A stretch of DNA of 64,000 nt from Odobenus rosmarus divergens (taxonomy: Eukaryota > Chordata > Mammalia > Carnivora > Odobenidae), in contig NW_004451013.1 in NCBI RefSeq assembly GCF_000321225.1, positions 180,908 to 244,907 on the forward strand. The letters run 5' to 3'. The position numbers were made by a program, and so were the translations under genes. A model generated the notes under the pieces. It was given only the letters and a program-made list of their open reading frames with translations. It was not told where the DNA came from and ran no database searches. Positions 10,806 to 23,475 of this stretch are shown piece after piece; positions within the stretch are counted from its first letter, which is position 1; every line of letters starts with the position of its first letter.

Positions 10806-12548
10806 TAAAAGAAAATATATATTCATAAAATATGAATCTTCAGAGAAAATGAAACCAACCACCATTGATTTGTTTATAACACACTGATTTTGATAAATTA
10901 AGCAAAAGTGGCAAGAAATTAGAAAGTTTTGATTCTTAGGTCCCACTAATATGGCTGTATTCTATCTGTAGAATGTGCCAACCCACTTTTGTGTTTCTAA
11001 AGTTGCTAGAGAAAATAAGTAGAGTGAGGTCAGAAACTATGATTATTTATTCAGTCGGGATCTTTTCAGGAGAGATATGATATACATTATAAATGCCATT
11101 AATTATGTACAGTCATTTAAGTGTTCGGATTTTAGTTTAATTGGGATAAATGCTACTTAGTTTTAATTTGTGTAAGTATAAGAATAATACAAATAATATA
11201 CAAATTATCTTGTTAGATCATAGTTTGACATTCACTTAATTTTTGTTACTTAAATACTGGTTGATCTTGGTAAAGTTATTTAACTTTTTTTGCTTAAATT
11301 TGATCATATAAAAATAAAGAGATTGATTTAGATGGTCTTGAAGGCCTGGTTAATCCTGGAAATCCCCTGTTTTATTTTATTGTATGTTTTGAGTTATATT
11401 TTCCACATTTTATTTATTTCATATTTATTTTCACAGTAAATCGTGCATGGCTTAATTCTGCTAAATATTTTTCTTAAATTCTCTTGGAAAAATAAGTTTT
11501 TTTGGAGGTCTTCACACACTTTGATAACTATAGAGCATTACATTTGTCAGTGGATTAGACCATTTGGTTTCAATAGGTGCTGGTAAATTTAAGGATTGCT
11601 TTTTTAAGGCTTAAAAGGAACACTCTGCTCAAGGATAGATGAGGAAGTGTGGTTTGGAAATGATGCCTCTACACAAAGAAAACATGTACAGCTGACCTCA
11701 GAGTCTCACAAGAACCTCAGAGGTATCTCTGGGCGTCATCGTCTAGTCTCAGCGTAAATACCAAAGGGTGTCATTGAGAAACCACAGCTTTGGCCAGGCA
11801 AAGTTCAACTTCCTTCTACGCTTTATCCCATTTTTTCTTCTTTTACCATAAGTATTGTACTTGTGTTTTTAGGCAGGTCCCTTGAAAGCATTACTTACGG
11901 CTTACAAAGTAGCATTTTTGGTCCACCATCCATCATCTTCCATAAAAGCCTGACAAACCTGTGGAAGGTTTTAGTTGAGACCCTGCTCAGATTTGTATGT
12001 GACCTGGAAGTATGTCACATAGAAGTCTTCCAGGTGGACCTCTGACCTTTTATCAAGTGCAGAGAGGGCTTGCTGTGGTCTTTTCAGTATTCATTATGCC
12101 ACAGAGTTTATTACATGAAATTTCTGTTTACATTTTGTTTGATAATTTTGTTTGAGCTTTCAACTGATTCTGAAGATATAAATTGAGTAATGTTTTCCTG
12201 AAGGGGGTGATGTTTCCAAGAGTGATCCTCTGGGTTTGGAGAACTGTACTGCAGCATTTTAGACTCTGTCATTTATAGAGTATAAATCCTTCCACTTATT
12301 TTTGAAAAGTGGCTTTACAAATGAGTTTGATGTTTGAGACTGAGCGCAGTTACGAAAATCACACTTTAGTTTCATTCTGGCTGGCTGGGATTAGCCTAAC
12401 ATGCATATTTTTCTAAAACATGTCCCATATCTGACAAGAAAGGTGAACCGCTATGATTGCTATCATAACAGGATATTTAATAATCTGTCTGTGAAATGGA
12501 AGTAGTCGTAAGTTAACTGATATTATAATACACTTGTTTGATGCATAG
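10806..12548. other. Unassigned AT-rich sequence
   Basis: Strongly AT-rich, without recognisable gene, RNA or repeat. No frame here has splice or coding support. Confidence 0.45.
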
Positions 12549-12564
12549 TGCGTGGTTAGATTCT

Positions 12565-12764
12565 TTTTTTTTTTTTAAAGATTTTATTTATTTATTTGAG
12601 AGAAAGAATGAGAGAGAGAGAGAGAGCATGAGAGGGGGTTGGGTCAGAGGGAGAAGCAGACTCCCTGCCAAGCAGGGAGCCCGATGAGGGACTCGATCCC
12701 AGGACTCCAGGATCATGACCTGAGCCGAAGGCAGTCGCTTAACCAACTGAGCCACCCAGGCACC
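12565..12764 (-). mobile_element. Can-SINE, antisense
   Basis: The reverse complement starts GGTGCCTGGGTGGCTCAG and carries the Can-SINE body and AAATAAATAAAATCTTT tail. The target-site duplication TGCGTGGTTAGATTCT is perfect over 16 bp (12549-12564 and 12765-12780). Confidence 0.95.
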
Positions 12765-12869
12765 TGCGTGGTTAGATTCTATCCCATAAGAAAGACTATC
12801 CATTTTACTACCCTTGTTGCTAAACACATTAGATGGTTTTTCTGTCACTGAACATGGTGTCTAGTCGTG

Positions 12870-13600
12870 TTAGAATGGCCTGCAAACCCTCTAGCACCTG
12901 GCGGAAATCCGCATTTTCCACTGCCCTGGTATGTGCTCCTGTCACTCAGTCCTCTGTGGGTTTCTCAATGTTCTTCAACTTCCTCTGGTTTTTCTCACCT
13001 CCATAGTTGGCTCACATCGCTTCCTCCTTCTGGAATGTCCATGTCTGCCATCACAGCTCTGACATCTCACCCATGGTTCGGGATTCCATTGACCTGCCAC
13101 CTCCATGAGGCTTGTGCAATGTCCAGCCGTCCCTGACAAGTTGTGGTTACTGAACACGTGTTCAATCTCTCCTTCCTTCATCTCTTTTTTCCAGTGTATC
13201 CTCCCAGTCCAAAGTACATTTTTCCTTTTCAAGCATCTTGTATTTCTGTAGCGGCAGAACAACTATTCTCCCAAGTTTAATTTTGTATGTGTTTTCCTTC
13301 TTCTAGCCTAGAGCACGCTTGCTGGAAGGAACCATGCTTTGTTCATGGTCTCTCACCGGGCCTGACGCTGAAGTCTTTGCTCTTCTCCTTGCAACAAACT
13401 TTCCTCCTTTGACAGCAGATCCGTGCTGGTTTGTTTGGTCAGCTTGTATTTGGGCTAGTTCTGTGGGGCACAGCTCTTCTTCTATTAGATGGTAAGCTCC
13501 TTGAGAGCATGTTTCATGTCTGAGTCCTCTTTTTATCCTCAAAAGTACAAGGACAGTACCATGCACATAGTTAGTGCTCATTAAATCCTTATAGAGTAAG
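12870..13600 (+). mobile_element. L2 (LINE/CR1-like) 3' remnant
   Basis: 'cttcctccttctggaatgtc', 'gacctgccacctccatgagg', 'ctattagatggtaagctcct', 'tgagagcatgtttcatgtct' and 'tagttagtgctcattaaat' follow the L2 3' region and end. The left part is less certain than 13480-13600. Short frames here are relics or chance. Confidence 0.6.
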
Positions 13601-13681
13601 AGAAATAGCCTGTTCAACCAGTGTGCAGGACTGTAGCATATTCCACAGTTCCATAGAAAATGACATTTACTGTCCACTTTT

Positions 13682-13800
13682 AAGTTTTTTTTTTTAATTT
13701 TTTTTTTTTTTAGTAATCTCTACTCTCAACATGGGGCTCGAACTCATGACCCCAAGGTCAAGATTCACATGTTCCTCTGACTGAGCCAGCCAGGTGCCTC
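13682..13800 (-). mobile_element. Short old-type Can-SINE, antisense
   Basis: The reverse complement starts GAGGCACCTGGCTGGCTCAG, keeps the tRNA-like portion ('catgaccccaaggtcaagat' on plus), then goes straight to an A-rich tail without the long CT-rich body. The target-site duplication TACTGTCCACTTTT is perfect over 14 bp (13668-13681 and 13801-13814). Confidence 0.85.
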
Positions 13801-14174
13801 TACTGTCCACTTTTTAGAAGAGGAATATATCCCATTAGGTTAGAAACAAAGAGAGAATGAAGGGGGGTTGTGATGTAACTTAGATCACATTCTAAACCTG
13901 GATGGGAGGAGGCTGGTGATGTTGATAAGGTTTGGAGAAATTAGCCATGATTTGAAATATTTAATTGTTTCAGGAAAAAAGTGATAATCCTGTTACCCTT
14001 GGTTTAAACTCTGTTTCTGAGCTGCATGTCAGTCGTGTTTGTAATATTTCTCTAGTCACTGAGGCTTTTCCTTTTCCCATTTTAGTGTGTCACAAAATGT
14101 AGGGCTCCTTAAAAGATCAAGAAGTGGGATCACCATGGGATAAACAGAAAATTGGCTTCAATTATAATTTTTTA

Positions 14175-14367
14175 AAAAGATTTTATTTGAGGGTGAGAGA
14201 GAGAGAGAGAGCATGAATGAGGGGAGGGGCGGAAGGAGAGGGAAAAGCAGACTCTGCGATCAGCAGGGAGCCCGACTCGGGACACGGGTCTTGATCCCAG
14301 GACCTTGAGATCATGACCTGAGCAGAAGGCAGATGTTCAACCGACTGAGCCACCCAGGCACCCCCAC
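14175..14367 (-). mobile_element. Can-SINE, antisense
   Basis: The reverse complement starts GGGTGCCTGGGTGGCTCAG and ends AAATCTTTTT. It is flanked by TTATAATTTTTTA (14162-14174 and 14368-14380). It inserted immediately beside the 3' end of the antisense L1 that follows. Confidence 0.9.
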
Positions 14368-14380
14368 TTATAATTTTTTA

Positions 14381-17300
14381 TTTCATTTTTTAAAACTTAA
14401 AAAATTTTTTAGTCAATTTATTTAAATTAAAAAAAATTACCCATTTCTTCACTGCCCCACCCCTAGCCTCTTGCAACCACCAAGCTGTTCTCTATATTTA
14501 TGAGATTAGGTTTATTTATTTATTTATTTATTTTCTGATTCCACATATAAGAGAGACATATGGTATTTGTCTTTGTTTGACTTATTTCACTTAGCATAAT
14601 GCCCTTGAGGCCCATCCATGTTGTCACAAATGGCAAGAATTCATTCTTTTTTATGGCTGAATAATATTCCATTATGTATATATATATACCACAGTTTATC
14701 CATTCATGCGTCAATGGACGCTGCGGTTGTTTCCATATCTTGGCCCATTGTAATTAATGCTGCAGTGGACATGTGGGTGCATTTGTCTTTTTGAATTAAT
14801 GTTTTTCTTTTCTTCAGATAAGTATCCAGAAGTAGAATTGCTGGATTATATGGTAGTTCTATTTTTAATATTTTGAGGGAATTCCGTACTGTTTTTCATA
14901 GTAGTTGTTTTTCAATTTACATTCCTGCCAACAGTGCACAAGGGTTTTCTTTTCTCCACATTCCTGCTAGTACTAGTTATTTCTTGTCTTTTTGGTAATA
15001 ACCATTTTAATAGGTGTGAGATGATAGCTCATTGTGGGTTTGATTTGCATGTCCCTGATGTGTAATGATGTTACATATCTTTTCATGTACCGGTTGGCCA
15101 TCTGTATGTCTTCTTTGGAAAGATGTTTATTCATCTTCTGCCCGTTTTTAATTGGATTTTTTTTTCTTTTGAGTTGTATGAGTTCTTTATATATTTTGGA
15201 TATTAATCTCTTATCAGTTATTTGGTTTGCAAATATTTTCTTCCAGTCAGTATGTTGCCTTTTTATTTTGTTAATCGTTCTCTTTGTTGTGCAGAAGCTT
15301 TTGGTTTGATGCGGTTCCATTTGTTTACTTTTCCTTTTTTTGCTTTTACTTTTGGTGTCAGATTCAAAAAATCATCACCAAAACCTATGTCAAGGAGCTT
15401 ATCACTTATCTTCTAAGAGTTTTATAGTTTTAGGTCTTACATTCAAGTCTTTAATCCATTCAAAATTAATTTTTGTGTATGATATAAGATACTGGTCCAG
15501 TTTCATTCCTTTCTATGTGGTTTTCCATTTCCCCAACACCATTTATTGAAGAGACTGTCCTTTTCGCATTGTATATTCCTGTTCCTTTGTCATAAATTAA
15601 TTAACCATATGTGCGTGGGTTGATTTCTGGACTTTTTATTCTGTTTCACTGATATTTGTATCTGTTTTTATGCCAGTGTCATGAAGTTTTAATTACTACA
15701 GCTTTGTAATATAGTTTGAAATCAGGGAGTGTGATGTCTCCAGCTTTGTTCTTTCTCAAGATTGCTTTGGCTCTTTGGGGTCTTTTGTGGTTCCATATAC
15801 ACTTAATCTTAGGATTGTTTGTTCTATTTCTTTGAAAAACACTGTTGGAAATTTGATAGGGATTGAATTGAATCTGTAGATTGCTTTAAGTAGTATAGAT
15901 GTTTTAATAATATGAATTCTTCCAATCCATGACCACAGAATATCTTTCCTTTTACTTATGTCTTCTTCAATTCCTTGCATTAATGTCTTATAGTTTTCAG
16001 TATACAGGTCTTTCACCTCCTTGGTTAAATTTATTATTAGGTATTTTATTCTTTTTAGATGCAATTATAAATGGGATTGTTTTCTTAATTCCTCATTCTC
16101 ATAGTTTGTTGTTAGTGTAAAGAAACACAACAGATTTTTATGTATTGATTTTGTATGCTACAACTTTACTGAATGTGTTTATCAATTCTAATAGTAAAGA
16201 TGGAGTCTTTAGGGTGGGTGCTTACATATAATAGCATGTCATCTGCAAATATTAACAGTTATACTTCTTTCTTTCCAATTTGGATATCTTTTATATCTTT
16301 TTCTTGCCTAATTGCTCTAGATAGGACTTCCAATACTAAGTTGAATGAAAGTGGCAAGAGTGGACATTCTTGTGTCCCTGATCTTAGAAGAAAAGCTTAC
16401 AGCTTTTCACCAAAGAATATGATGTTAGCTTGGACTTGTCATATATGGCCTTTATTGTGTGGAGGTGCATTCCTTCTATACCCACTTAGTTGAGATTTAT
16501 TATCGTAAATGGATGTCAAATTTTGTCAAATGCTTTTTCTACATCTATTGAGATGATATGATTTTTAGTCTTCATTTTGTTAATGTGGTATATCATACTG
16601 ACTGATCTGTGGATGTTAAACCATCCTTGCATTCCTGAAATAAGTCCCACTTGTTCATGGTATATGATCCTTTTAATATATTGTTGAATTTAGTTTGCTA
16701 ATATTTTGCTGAAGACTATGCATGTGTTCATCAGGGATATTGGCCTGTAAGTTTCCTTTTTGTGGTATACTTGTTTGGTTTTGGAATCAGGATAATGCTG
16801 GCCTCAAAAACCGAGTTTGTAAGAGTTCTCTCCTCTTCTATTTTAGAAGAGTTTGAGAAGGATTGGTATTAATTCTTCCTTAAATGTTTTGTAGAATTCA
16901 CCAGTAAAGCTGTCTGATCCTGGACGTTTTTTTTTTTTTGTTAGGAGGTTTTTGATTACTGATTTCAATCTCCTTGTTAGTAATTGGTCTGTTCAGATTT
17001 TCTATTTCATCATGGTTTAGTCTTGGTACTTATGTTTCTAGGAATTTATCATTTTGTCTAGGTTGTCCAAATTGTTGCCATATAATTATTTATAGTAGTC
17101 TCTTATAATCTTTTGTATTCTGAGGTATCAATTGTAATATCTTCTCTTTTATTTCTGATGTTATTTATTTGGGTCATTTCTTTTTTCCATGGTAAGTCTA
17201 GGCAAACTCTTATCAATTTTGTTTATCTTTTCAAAGAACTGGCTCTTAATTTCATAAATCAATTTACTGTCTTTTTAGTCTCTATTTCATTTATTTCTGT

Positions 17301-17575
17301 TCTAATCTTTGTTATTTCCTTCCTTCTAACTTTGGGTTTTTTTCTTTTACTAGTTCCTTGAGGTATGAAGTTAGGTTGTTTATTTGAGACTTTTTTTTTT
17401 GTTTCTGAGGTAGGCATTTATTGCTACAAACTTTCCTCTTAGAACTACTTTTGCTGCATCCCATAAATATTGGCATATTATGTTTCCATTTTTGTTTGTC
17501 CCAAGGTATTTTTTGATTTCTTTTTTGAGAAATATATTTATATATTGATACATGTTTTTTAGAAAAAGCAACTCC
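14381..17575 (-). mobile_element. L1 retrotransposon, 5'-truncated, ORF2 decayed
   Basis: A roughly 3.2-kb antisense L1 with its 3' end at the left. Reading the minus strand, blocks of L1 ORF2 occur in order. About 17380-17577 has 'QYLWDAAKVVLRGKF'. The reverse-transcriptase core has FADD at 16249-16238 (context LIFADDMLY). About 15756-16064 has 'LWSWIGRIHIIKTSIL' and '[11 protein letters not shown]'. About 14973-15320 has '[16 protein letters not shown]', '[15 protein letters not shown]' and '[16 protein letters not shown]'. About 14520-14714 has 'IMEYYSAIKKNEF'. Stops and frameshifts separate the blocks, so it is inactive. The retained sequence corresponds to ORF2 from roughly residue 255 onward. 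The endonuclease domain and ORF1 are missing, as expected for 5' truncation. It looks old (L1M-like) next to the short L1 ends elsewhere in the window. Confidence 0.95.
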
Positions 17576-17614
17576 ATGAGGCAGGTAAGGCCTGTGGCTC
17601 GGTGGGGTTTAATG

Positions 17615-17715
17615 ATTCATCATGACACCTAGTGAGTAAGTTGTAGGCTCTGAGGCAAAATAAGGCCTTAGGACTGCAAGACCAGTGTTCTCCCCACTCC
17701 GTGGTGACCTACTCT
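17615..17715 (-). mobile_element. Possible MIR fragment, antisense
   Basis: 'cacctagtgagtaagttgta', 'aaggccttaggactgcaaga' and 'ccagtgttctccccactcc' resemble the antisense MIR flank (CACACAGCTAGTAAGTGG ... CCA.TGCTCTT). Weak. Confidence 0.4.
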
Positions 17716-20700
17716 GTGAAATACCCTAAGAATGGGAAACATACACATGCAGCTCATTAGAGATGGAGAAAAGCATTTATTTAAAAAATCAAAAGGAGCT
17801 CTGGAATAGTCACTCACTCTATAGCAGCATTTTGCTTCATTTTCTCCAGGATCAGAACTACTAGAATTGTTTTATTGTTGATAAGATTGTTTCCATGATT
17901 TCCTTTATTTTGAAAAAATGATATTTCGTCTAACTAAATTTTTGGCAGCTTGTGACCAAGATAAAGTTACCATATAACTAATCTTTTTGGAATGGTAAGT
18001 CAAGGACCAGATAAAATTAAATGCCTTTGACACTATCACCCAAGAGACCAGTGCTTCATTACTGATGAGATGGTAAGTCTCTGAGTTTAGTCCTGTGTAC
18101 ATTCTTAACCCACTGCTAATGCCCATCTACCGAGCATGCTTCTTGTCTGGCCTCAGTGCCCTAGTTGCAAAGCAGTCCGTGGCTAACTGCTTTGTCTTTT
18201 ACTTTCCCTGAAGGTCATGCAGGCAATAGTGGTGCATTCCTGTTACTGGGAAGACAAAGATGTAGCTGTATTTTCAAATGCCCACAGTCATGGCCATCAT
18301 TTTTCACAAAAGCAAATGAAGATTTGAATTCCGAGGCTTGTGGGGTTGCACTTGGGTTTCATTATGGCTGGTGTGCTGATGCATCCATGCAATCTCTTTC
18401 TTTTACAGATGTGCAGTCCATCACAGAGCAATGCCACTAATGAGCCTTCTCAACAACCAGGACCACACTTTTTAATAAGGATTGGAAAATGAGAACTACG
18501 ATGTCTTGCCTGTTAGAGAAAAAAGGAGTGTGAGAGATATACAAAGTCCTGCCTCATGTAAATTGGTATTTGCTTTTCCAAATGACATGTTTGTTAGTCA
18601 AGTATACAAAGATGTCTTAGGCAGGTACTGGGGAGAGCCTTAGGGTCTGCTAGTGTGCAGCAAGTAATCAAAAAAAATCTGAACTTGGGGGTGGGGCGAA
18701 GTGATGGTGGGAGGAAATAAAAGCTGTTGCACGTTGTTTTGTCTTTCTAAAGATTCTTTTATTCCCATGATGATAAACCATAACACTGACTGCGAGAACA
18801 CTATCAACATTTCACTCATTCTATAGAATCTGCCTAACTATATACTGGAATGAACCACAGGTGACTTAACCTGATAATTAATTATCAGTAGAAAGGGGCT
18901 TTAAAAATACAGAGATATGAGGATGCCCAAGAGTTAAGGGGTCATTTGTCCAGATGAAAAATAGTAGATAAGCGGGGACCACATTGTCAGGACCCAATTT
19001 AATCCTCATTCTGAAGACCATCTTGATCTTAGCTTAAGAAATGCTTTGGGCAAATTCTGTTGGAGAAATGTGATTTGGATGCCAAGCATCTCATACAGTG
19101 GATATGGGTTGTTCAATCTGACAAATGGAGAAGAGTATTAAAAGAAACAAACACAGAGTCAAATTCCTTTAGAGATCAGGAAGTAGCATTATGTCCATTT
19201 ACTAATAATCAAAAAATGGTCTTTGTAGCACAGAAAGTCCCTGAAAACTTCAGGGTAACTCTAACCAGTCTCAATTACTGATTTGTATTATACTTTAAGA
19301 TTAGTTCCTGGGTTAGGAGTAAGAAAGCTGCAATTTTTTTTTCTCTTCTATGCTGGGAAACATGAAAGACAAACAAACAAACAAAAAACCACATGCAGTA
19401 TTTTTAGTAGGCTAAATATGAAATAGTTTATACAATGAAATATTAAAGGTAACCATTTCTTGTTTCTTTTCATCTGAGCATGATTTAAAAAGGGGATAAT
19501 GTGATTATATTTTTGAAGAGGAGGGAGCAGAATTTCTGGAAAATCTTATGCTCAGCTTGGTTGCTTTATTGATAAGAAAGGAGGACGTGTGAATGTATAT
19601 TTTATGAGTAATGCAATTATTAAGCACAGACGGTACATAATGCATTAGGCTTTATGTGAATTGCATTGGATTTATCTTTCTTTTAGAGCATATTTTAAAA
19701 ATGTTTTACTGCATCTATTATAACCCCTTTATAGCTAGGGTGTTACTCCATGGTAATAGTGATTTAGCATTTTAGAGCAACTTGTAAGATGTGATTCAAG
19801 GGAAAGAAAGGTCATTCAGGCATGCATAATCAACAATCAACATCTCTCGTCTCCCCATTTTCCCTTTTCCTTGAGCAATGCTTCTTTTTCTTTTGTAATC
19901 TTCTAGTCAGTCAAGTTTACTGACAAGTCTGTGAAGAAAGTGGAATAATTATAAATTAATAGTAGGAGAAATAAACAGATCTAAAAATAGTTTGTAGAGG
20001 TAGAGCCAAATGTCTCAGTCCGACAGAAGTAGCATCAAGCTTGAGAGTGTGTCATATTCTCTGACAAAGTGAAGCCTACTCCTGATTGCTCTTTGTTGAG
20101 AACAAACAACCTCTTGCAGGCAACTGGAGTTGGGTTCCACAGCCAGACTCAGAAAGGGGACCATTGTGGAAATTATGCACCAGCCACCTGTTTTCCCTTA
20201 ATCACTGCCTGCATATTAGCTAATATATTAGCTCTAAATTTATCTTAAGTTCATTCATAAGGATAAAACCTTTGGAAATTTTTCAGAGTTTTTTAAACTT
20301 CTAATTAAAAATTTCCATATATTCTCAAATCTGGCATAGCATTTGTCAGTTTTAGCATTAACCTGACCACATGGCTTTATCATCTGCAGCGTGAAGAAGC
20401 CATATCCTTTAATGCTGAAATAATCTAAATGGAATAATATGATTCATCCTCCCAATAAAAATTTTCAGCTGTTTGGAGGTTTATCATGGTATAGAGATGA
20501 GTATCAGAGCCTCCATTTGGATTAAGTTTGCATAACTAGAATGAGCAAAGCTTCCCTAATTTTTTTTCCTGGCTTTGCTATTTATGAGCAATATATTGCA
20601 TATGAAGAAAATTTAAAACTGTTTTAAACAATCCAAATTACACTGTAGATTTGAGTTGGGACTCTCAGCATCATCTGTTTGCCAAATCAAGCAATATTAA

Positions 20701-21129
20701 GGTCATCTTAGAATTATACTTTTCTGATCAGTCTAACACCAAAGTTTCAAACACATAAAGTGTTATGCCAGTGGTGTCCGTTATACACAATTTGATATAA
20801 AGAAAGAGATGTCCAGAGTCAGATGTCTGACTGCAAGATTCCGAGTGATCTCATTCACCTGCTCTTCTTTCCTACTGTTCTTTAGTGTAAATTTTGACCA
20901 AGGTTGGTATTCTGTTTTGTGCACAGGGAGATTTGATTGGCAGGGGAGGACATGTCACCATTGAGAAAGGAAAGATATCAGCTATTTCCATTACCATTTC
21001 TATAACAATTATCTTCTAGTAATAATGCCCACTGTGATAGGACATCAGATTGTGCATAGGCCTGCCTGTTGTCAGCACATTTCCAATGTTTAAATTCCAT
21101 GGTGGCCAACACTGCCTGTTTTGCTTACT
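17716..21129. other. Unassigned sequence, no gene seen
   Basis: About 3.4 kb without a young repeat. A simple (CAAA)n run occurs at about 19370-19386. The frames at 18165-18440 and 19060-19281 have no splice signals or familiar residues and are most likely chance. Confidence 0.45.
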
Positions 21130-21215
21130 GCTATAAAGCCACTTGGCTGGCATAGTGACTGGCACATATTAGGTACTTAAGACATATTTATGGAAATGAA
21201 TGAGTGAATGAATGA
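21130..21215 (+). mobile_element. L2/MIR 3' end
   Basis: 'gcatagtgactggcacatat', 'taggtacttaagacatattt' and 'gaatgagtgaatgaatga' match the shared L2/MIR 3' tail (TGGCACATAGTAGGTGCTCAATAAATATTTGTTGAATGAATGA). Confidence 0.6.
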
Positions 21216-21279
21216 TACAGCTGTTCTTTGCCATATTTGGGTATTTACTCACGGTGATTGCATAGAGTGGACATCTCTG

Positions 21280-22107
21280 TTTCAGTTGCTGTGACTGTGT
21301 AACAAACCCAAAGCTTGGTGATTTAAAACAACAACATTCAGGGGCTCCTGGGTGGTTCAGTCGGTTAAGCATCTGACTTCTGATTTTGGCACAGGTCATG
21401 GTCTTGGCTCAGGTCATGATCTCGGGGTCATGGGATCGAATCCCACATTGGGCTCTGTGTAGAGTTTGCTTAGAATTCTCTCTCCCTTTCCCTCTGCCCT
21501 TCTGCCCTTCCCTGCTCAGGTGTGCTCTCTAGCAAACAAATAAATAAAATCTTAAAAAAAATAAAACAACAACATTTATTTTGCTTACATAACAAGAATC
21601 AGCAGTCTGGGTTGGGCTTGTTGAGAGCACCTCATTTTCTTTCCACTCATCACGGCGGAGCCAGTACAATGGTTGAGGGCTGGAATTATCTGAAGATTTC
21701 TGACTCAGTGTGTCTGAGGGCTGGACTGGAACGATTCAAATTGCTGAGGACTAGAACAGCTGGAGCTCCTTGGGCATTTTTCTCTTTCTCCTTGTAGTCT
21801 CTGCTGAATTAAAGTTTCATTAGAGCTGGGCTCTTATAGAGTGGTTTGGAGGTTCGAAAGCATGTGTCTCAAGAAAAAAAAAGCTGAATTATCTTTTGTA
21901 GCTTGGTCTGGGAAGTCACATAGCATCATTTCTGCTATACTCTGTTGGTGGAGACAGTTACAAAGGTCCACCCAAGTTATAGGGGAATACGCATAGATCC
22001 CACCTCTTGATGAAGGAACATGAACATCATCTTGTAAGAACATGTGGAATGAACTACATCTGGGTGTAGCCATTTTTAGAAAAATACTATCTGTCACAAT
22101 TCTCAAC
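21280..22107 (-). mobile_element. MaLR-like LTR fossil split by a Can-SINE
   Basis: The left part has 'cagttgctgtgactgtgtaa' and 'gtgatttaaaacaacaacat'. The right part resumes 'tttattttgcttacataaca' and later has 'gggaagtcacatagcatcat', 'atcccacctcttgatgaagg' and 'ctatctgtcacaattctc'. This order matches a MaLR/MLT-type LTR read antisense, interrupted at 21339-21562. Confidence 0.5.
21339..21562 (+). mobile_element. Can-SINE with internal 18-bp duplication
   Basis: The head GGGGCTCCTGGGTGGTTCAG, body and tail AAATAAATAAAATCTTAAAA are present. The target-site duplication AAAACAACAACATT is perfect over 14 bp (21325-21338 and 21563-21576). An 18-bp segment between the promoter boxes is tandemly duplicated: GGCACAGGTCATGGTCTT (21388-21405) then GGCTCAGGTCATGATCTC (21406-21423). 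Confidence 0.92.
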
Positions 22108-22428
22108 CTCGTGTTATTATTTTACTTGGAGAGTATAGGAGGATTTTAAATCAGAAATCCACCAATCTCTCTTTTCTAGAAATGAAAAAGGAACAAAAAC
22201 TTAAGTGAATAAAAATCTTATTATTTTTACAAGACCACTTAGGGTTCTGGCCAACATGAATTTCCCATTTAATGTTTCCAGGGAGATGCAAGATTATTTA
22301 CATTCTACCAACCCTGAAAAGATTTTAAGTTTTGATTTTTGGTAAATTCTAGTTCTTAGAAGAGTGGAGAAAGTGGAATAAAAACATTCATAATCTACTG
22401 TCTTATTATCTGAAGAACATGAGAATTT

Positions 22429-22878
22429 TTTTATTATGTTAATCACCATACATTACATCATTAGTTTTGGATGTAGTGTTCCATGATTCATTGTTTGCGT
22501 ATAACACCCAGTGCTCCATGCAGTACATGCCCTCTTTAATACCCATCACCAGGCTAACCCATCCCCCCACCCCCCTCCCCTCTAGAACCCCCAGTTTGTT
22601 TCTCGGAGTCCATAGTCTCTCATGGTTCGTCTCCCCCTCCGATTTCCCCCCCTTCATTTCTCCCTTCCTACTATCTTCTTTTTTTATTAACATATAATGT
22701 ATTATTTGTTTCAGAGGTACAGGTCTGTGATTCAACAGTCTTGCACCGCTCACCATAGCACATACCCTCCCCAATGTCTATCACCCAGCCACCCCATCGC
22801 TCCCATCCCCCCACCACTCCAGCAACCCTCAGTTTGTTTCCTGAGATTAAGAATTCCTCATATCAGTGAGGTCATAGG
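22429..22878 (-). mobile_element. Young L1 3'UTR fragment, antisense
   Basis: It starts with a T-rich run (the poly-A tail on minus), then 'atgttaatcaccatac', 'gtgttccatgattcattgtt', 'acacccagtgctccatgcag' and 'aatacccatcaccaggctaa', a C-rich tract at 22558-22580, and 'ggagtccatagtctctcatg'. The target-site duplication GAACATGAGAATTT is perfect over 14 bp (22415-22428 and 22879-22892). It contains UTR only. Confidence 0.93.
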
Positions 22879-22892
22879 GAACATGAGAATTT

Positions 22893-23364
22893 AATGGCAA
22901 ACTTCAGAACCATATTCTGCTATATTATCAGCCAAATTCCAGCCCAATCCTTGAAAACGCCACTGCCCTGTGATAGTATGCATTATCATCATACCCTTGA
23001 ACTTTACAGATTGTGCTCTACAGACCATTGTTTCTCTGGTGAGGAAAAAAAAAAAGGATTCTTCACCACAATTATAGAGTCGAGAATAGCATCTGTCAGG
23101 TCATATTGTAAATAAAGGTTTATTGAATTCATGTGCTACTCACATAAGTTAATGCAGTAGCTTATAACAGAGTCCACTGACACTGACTGCAGTAAAATCA
23201 GAAAAGGATTTTTAAAGCCTGCTTATCTATTTTCTGTTAGTTTTTACAATTTCAGAAAATATTTTAAAAATGATTTTTTAATTTCTACATTTGAAATACA
23301 TAGCATAAAGAGTTCTCCAATTTGAATTTTAAGAAATCATAATGGGAAGGCAAGAGTCCTCGAA
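22893..23364. other. Unassigned sequence
   Basis: No gene or repeat recognised. There is a short A-run at about 23045-23056. Confidence 0.4.
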
Positions 23365-23475
23365 TGATGGCAGAGAGTTAGGTTTAAGTTTCTATCAAAC
23401 CACAAATTCTGCAGCCCAGGCACATCATTTAACCCCTCATGGACTTGCTTTTCAGGCCGAATAACTGAATGAATG
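23365..23475 (+). mobile_element. MIR fragment
   Basis: 'gagagttaggtttaagtttc', 'ccaggcacatcatttaaccc' and 'ctcatggacttgctttt' match the MIR core loosely. Confidence 0.45.

Noticed and set aside
14520..17577. Many frames on both strands at 14.5-17.6 kb that could look like small genes
   Set aside because: The minus-strand ones are fragments of L1 ORF2 and the plus-strand ones are their shadows.
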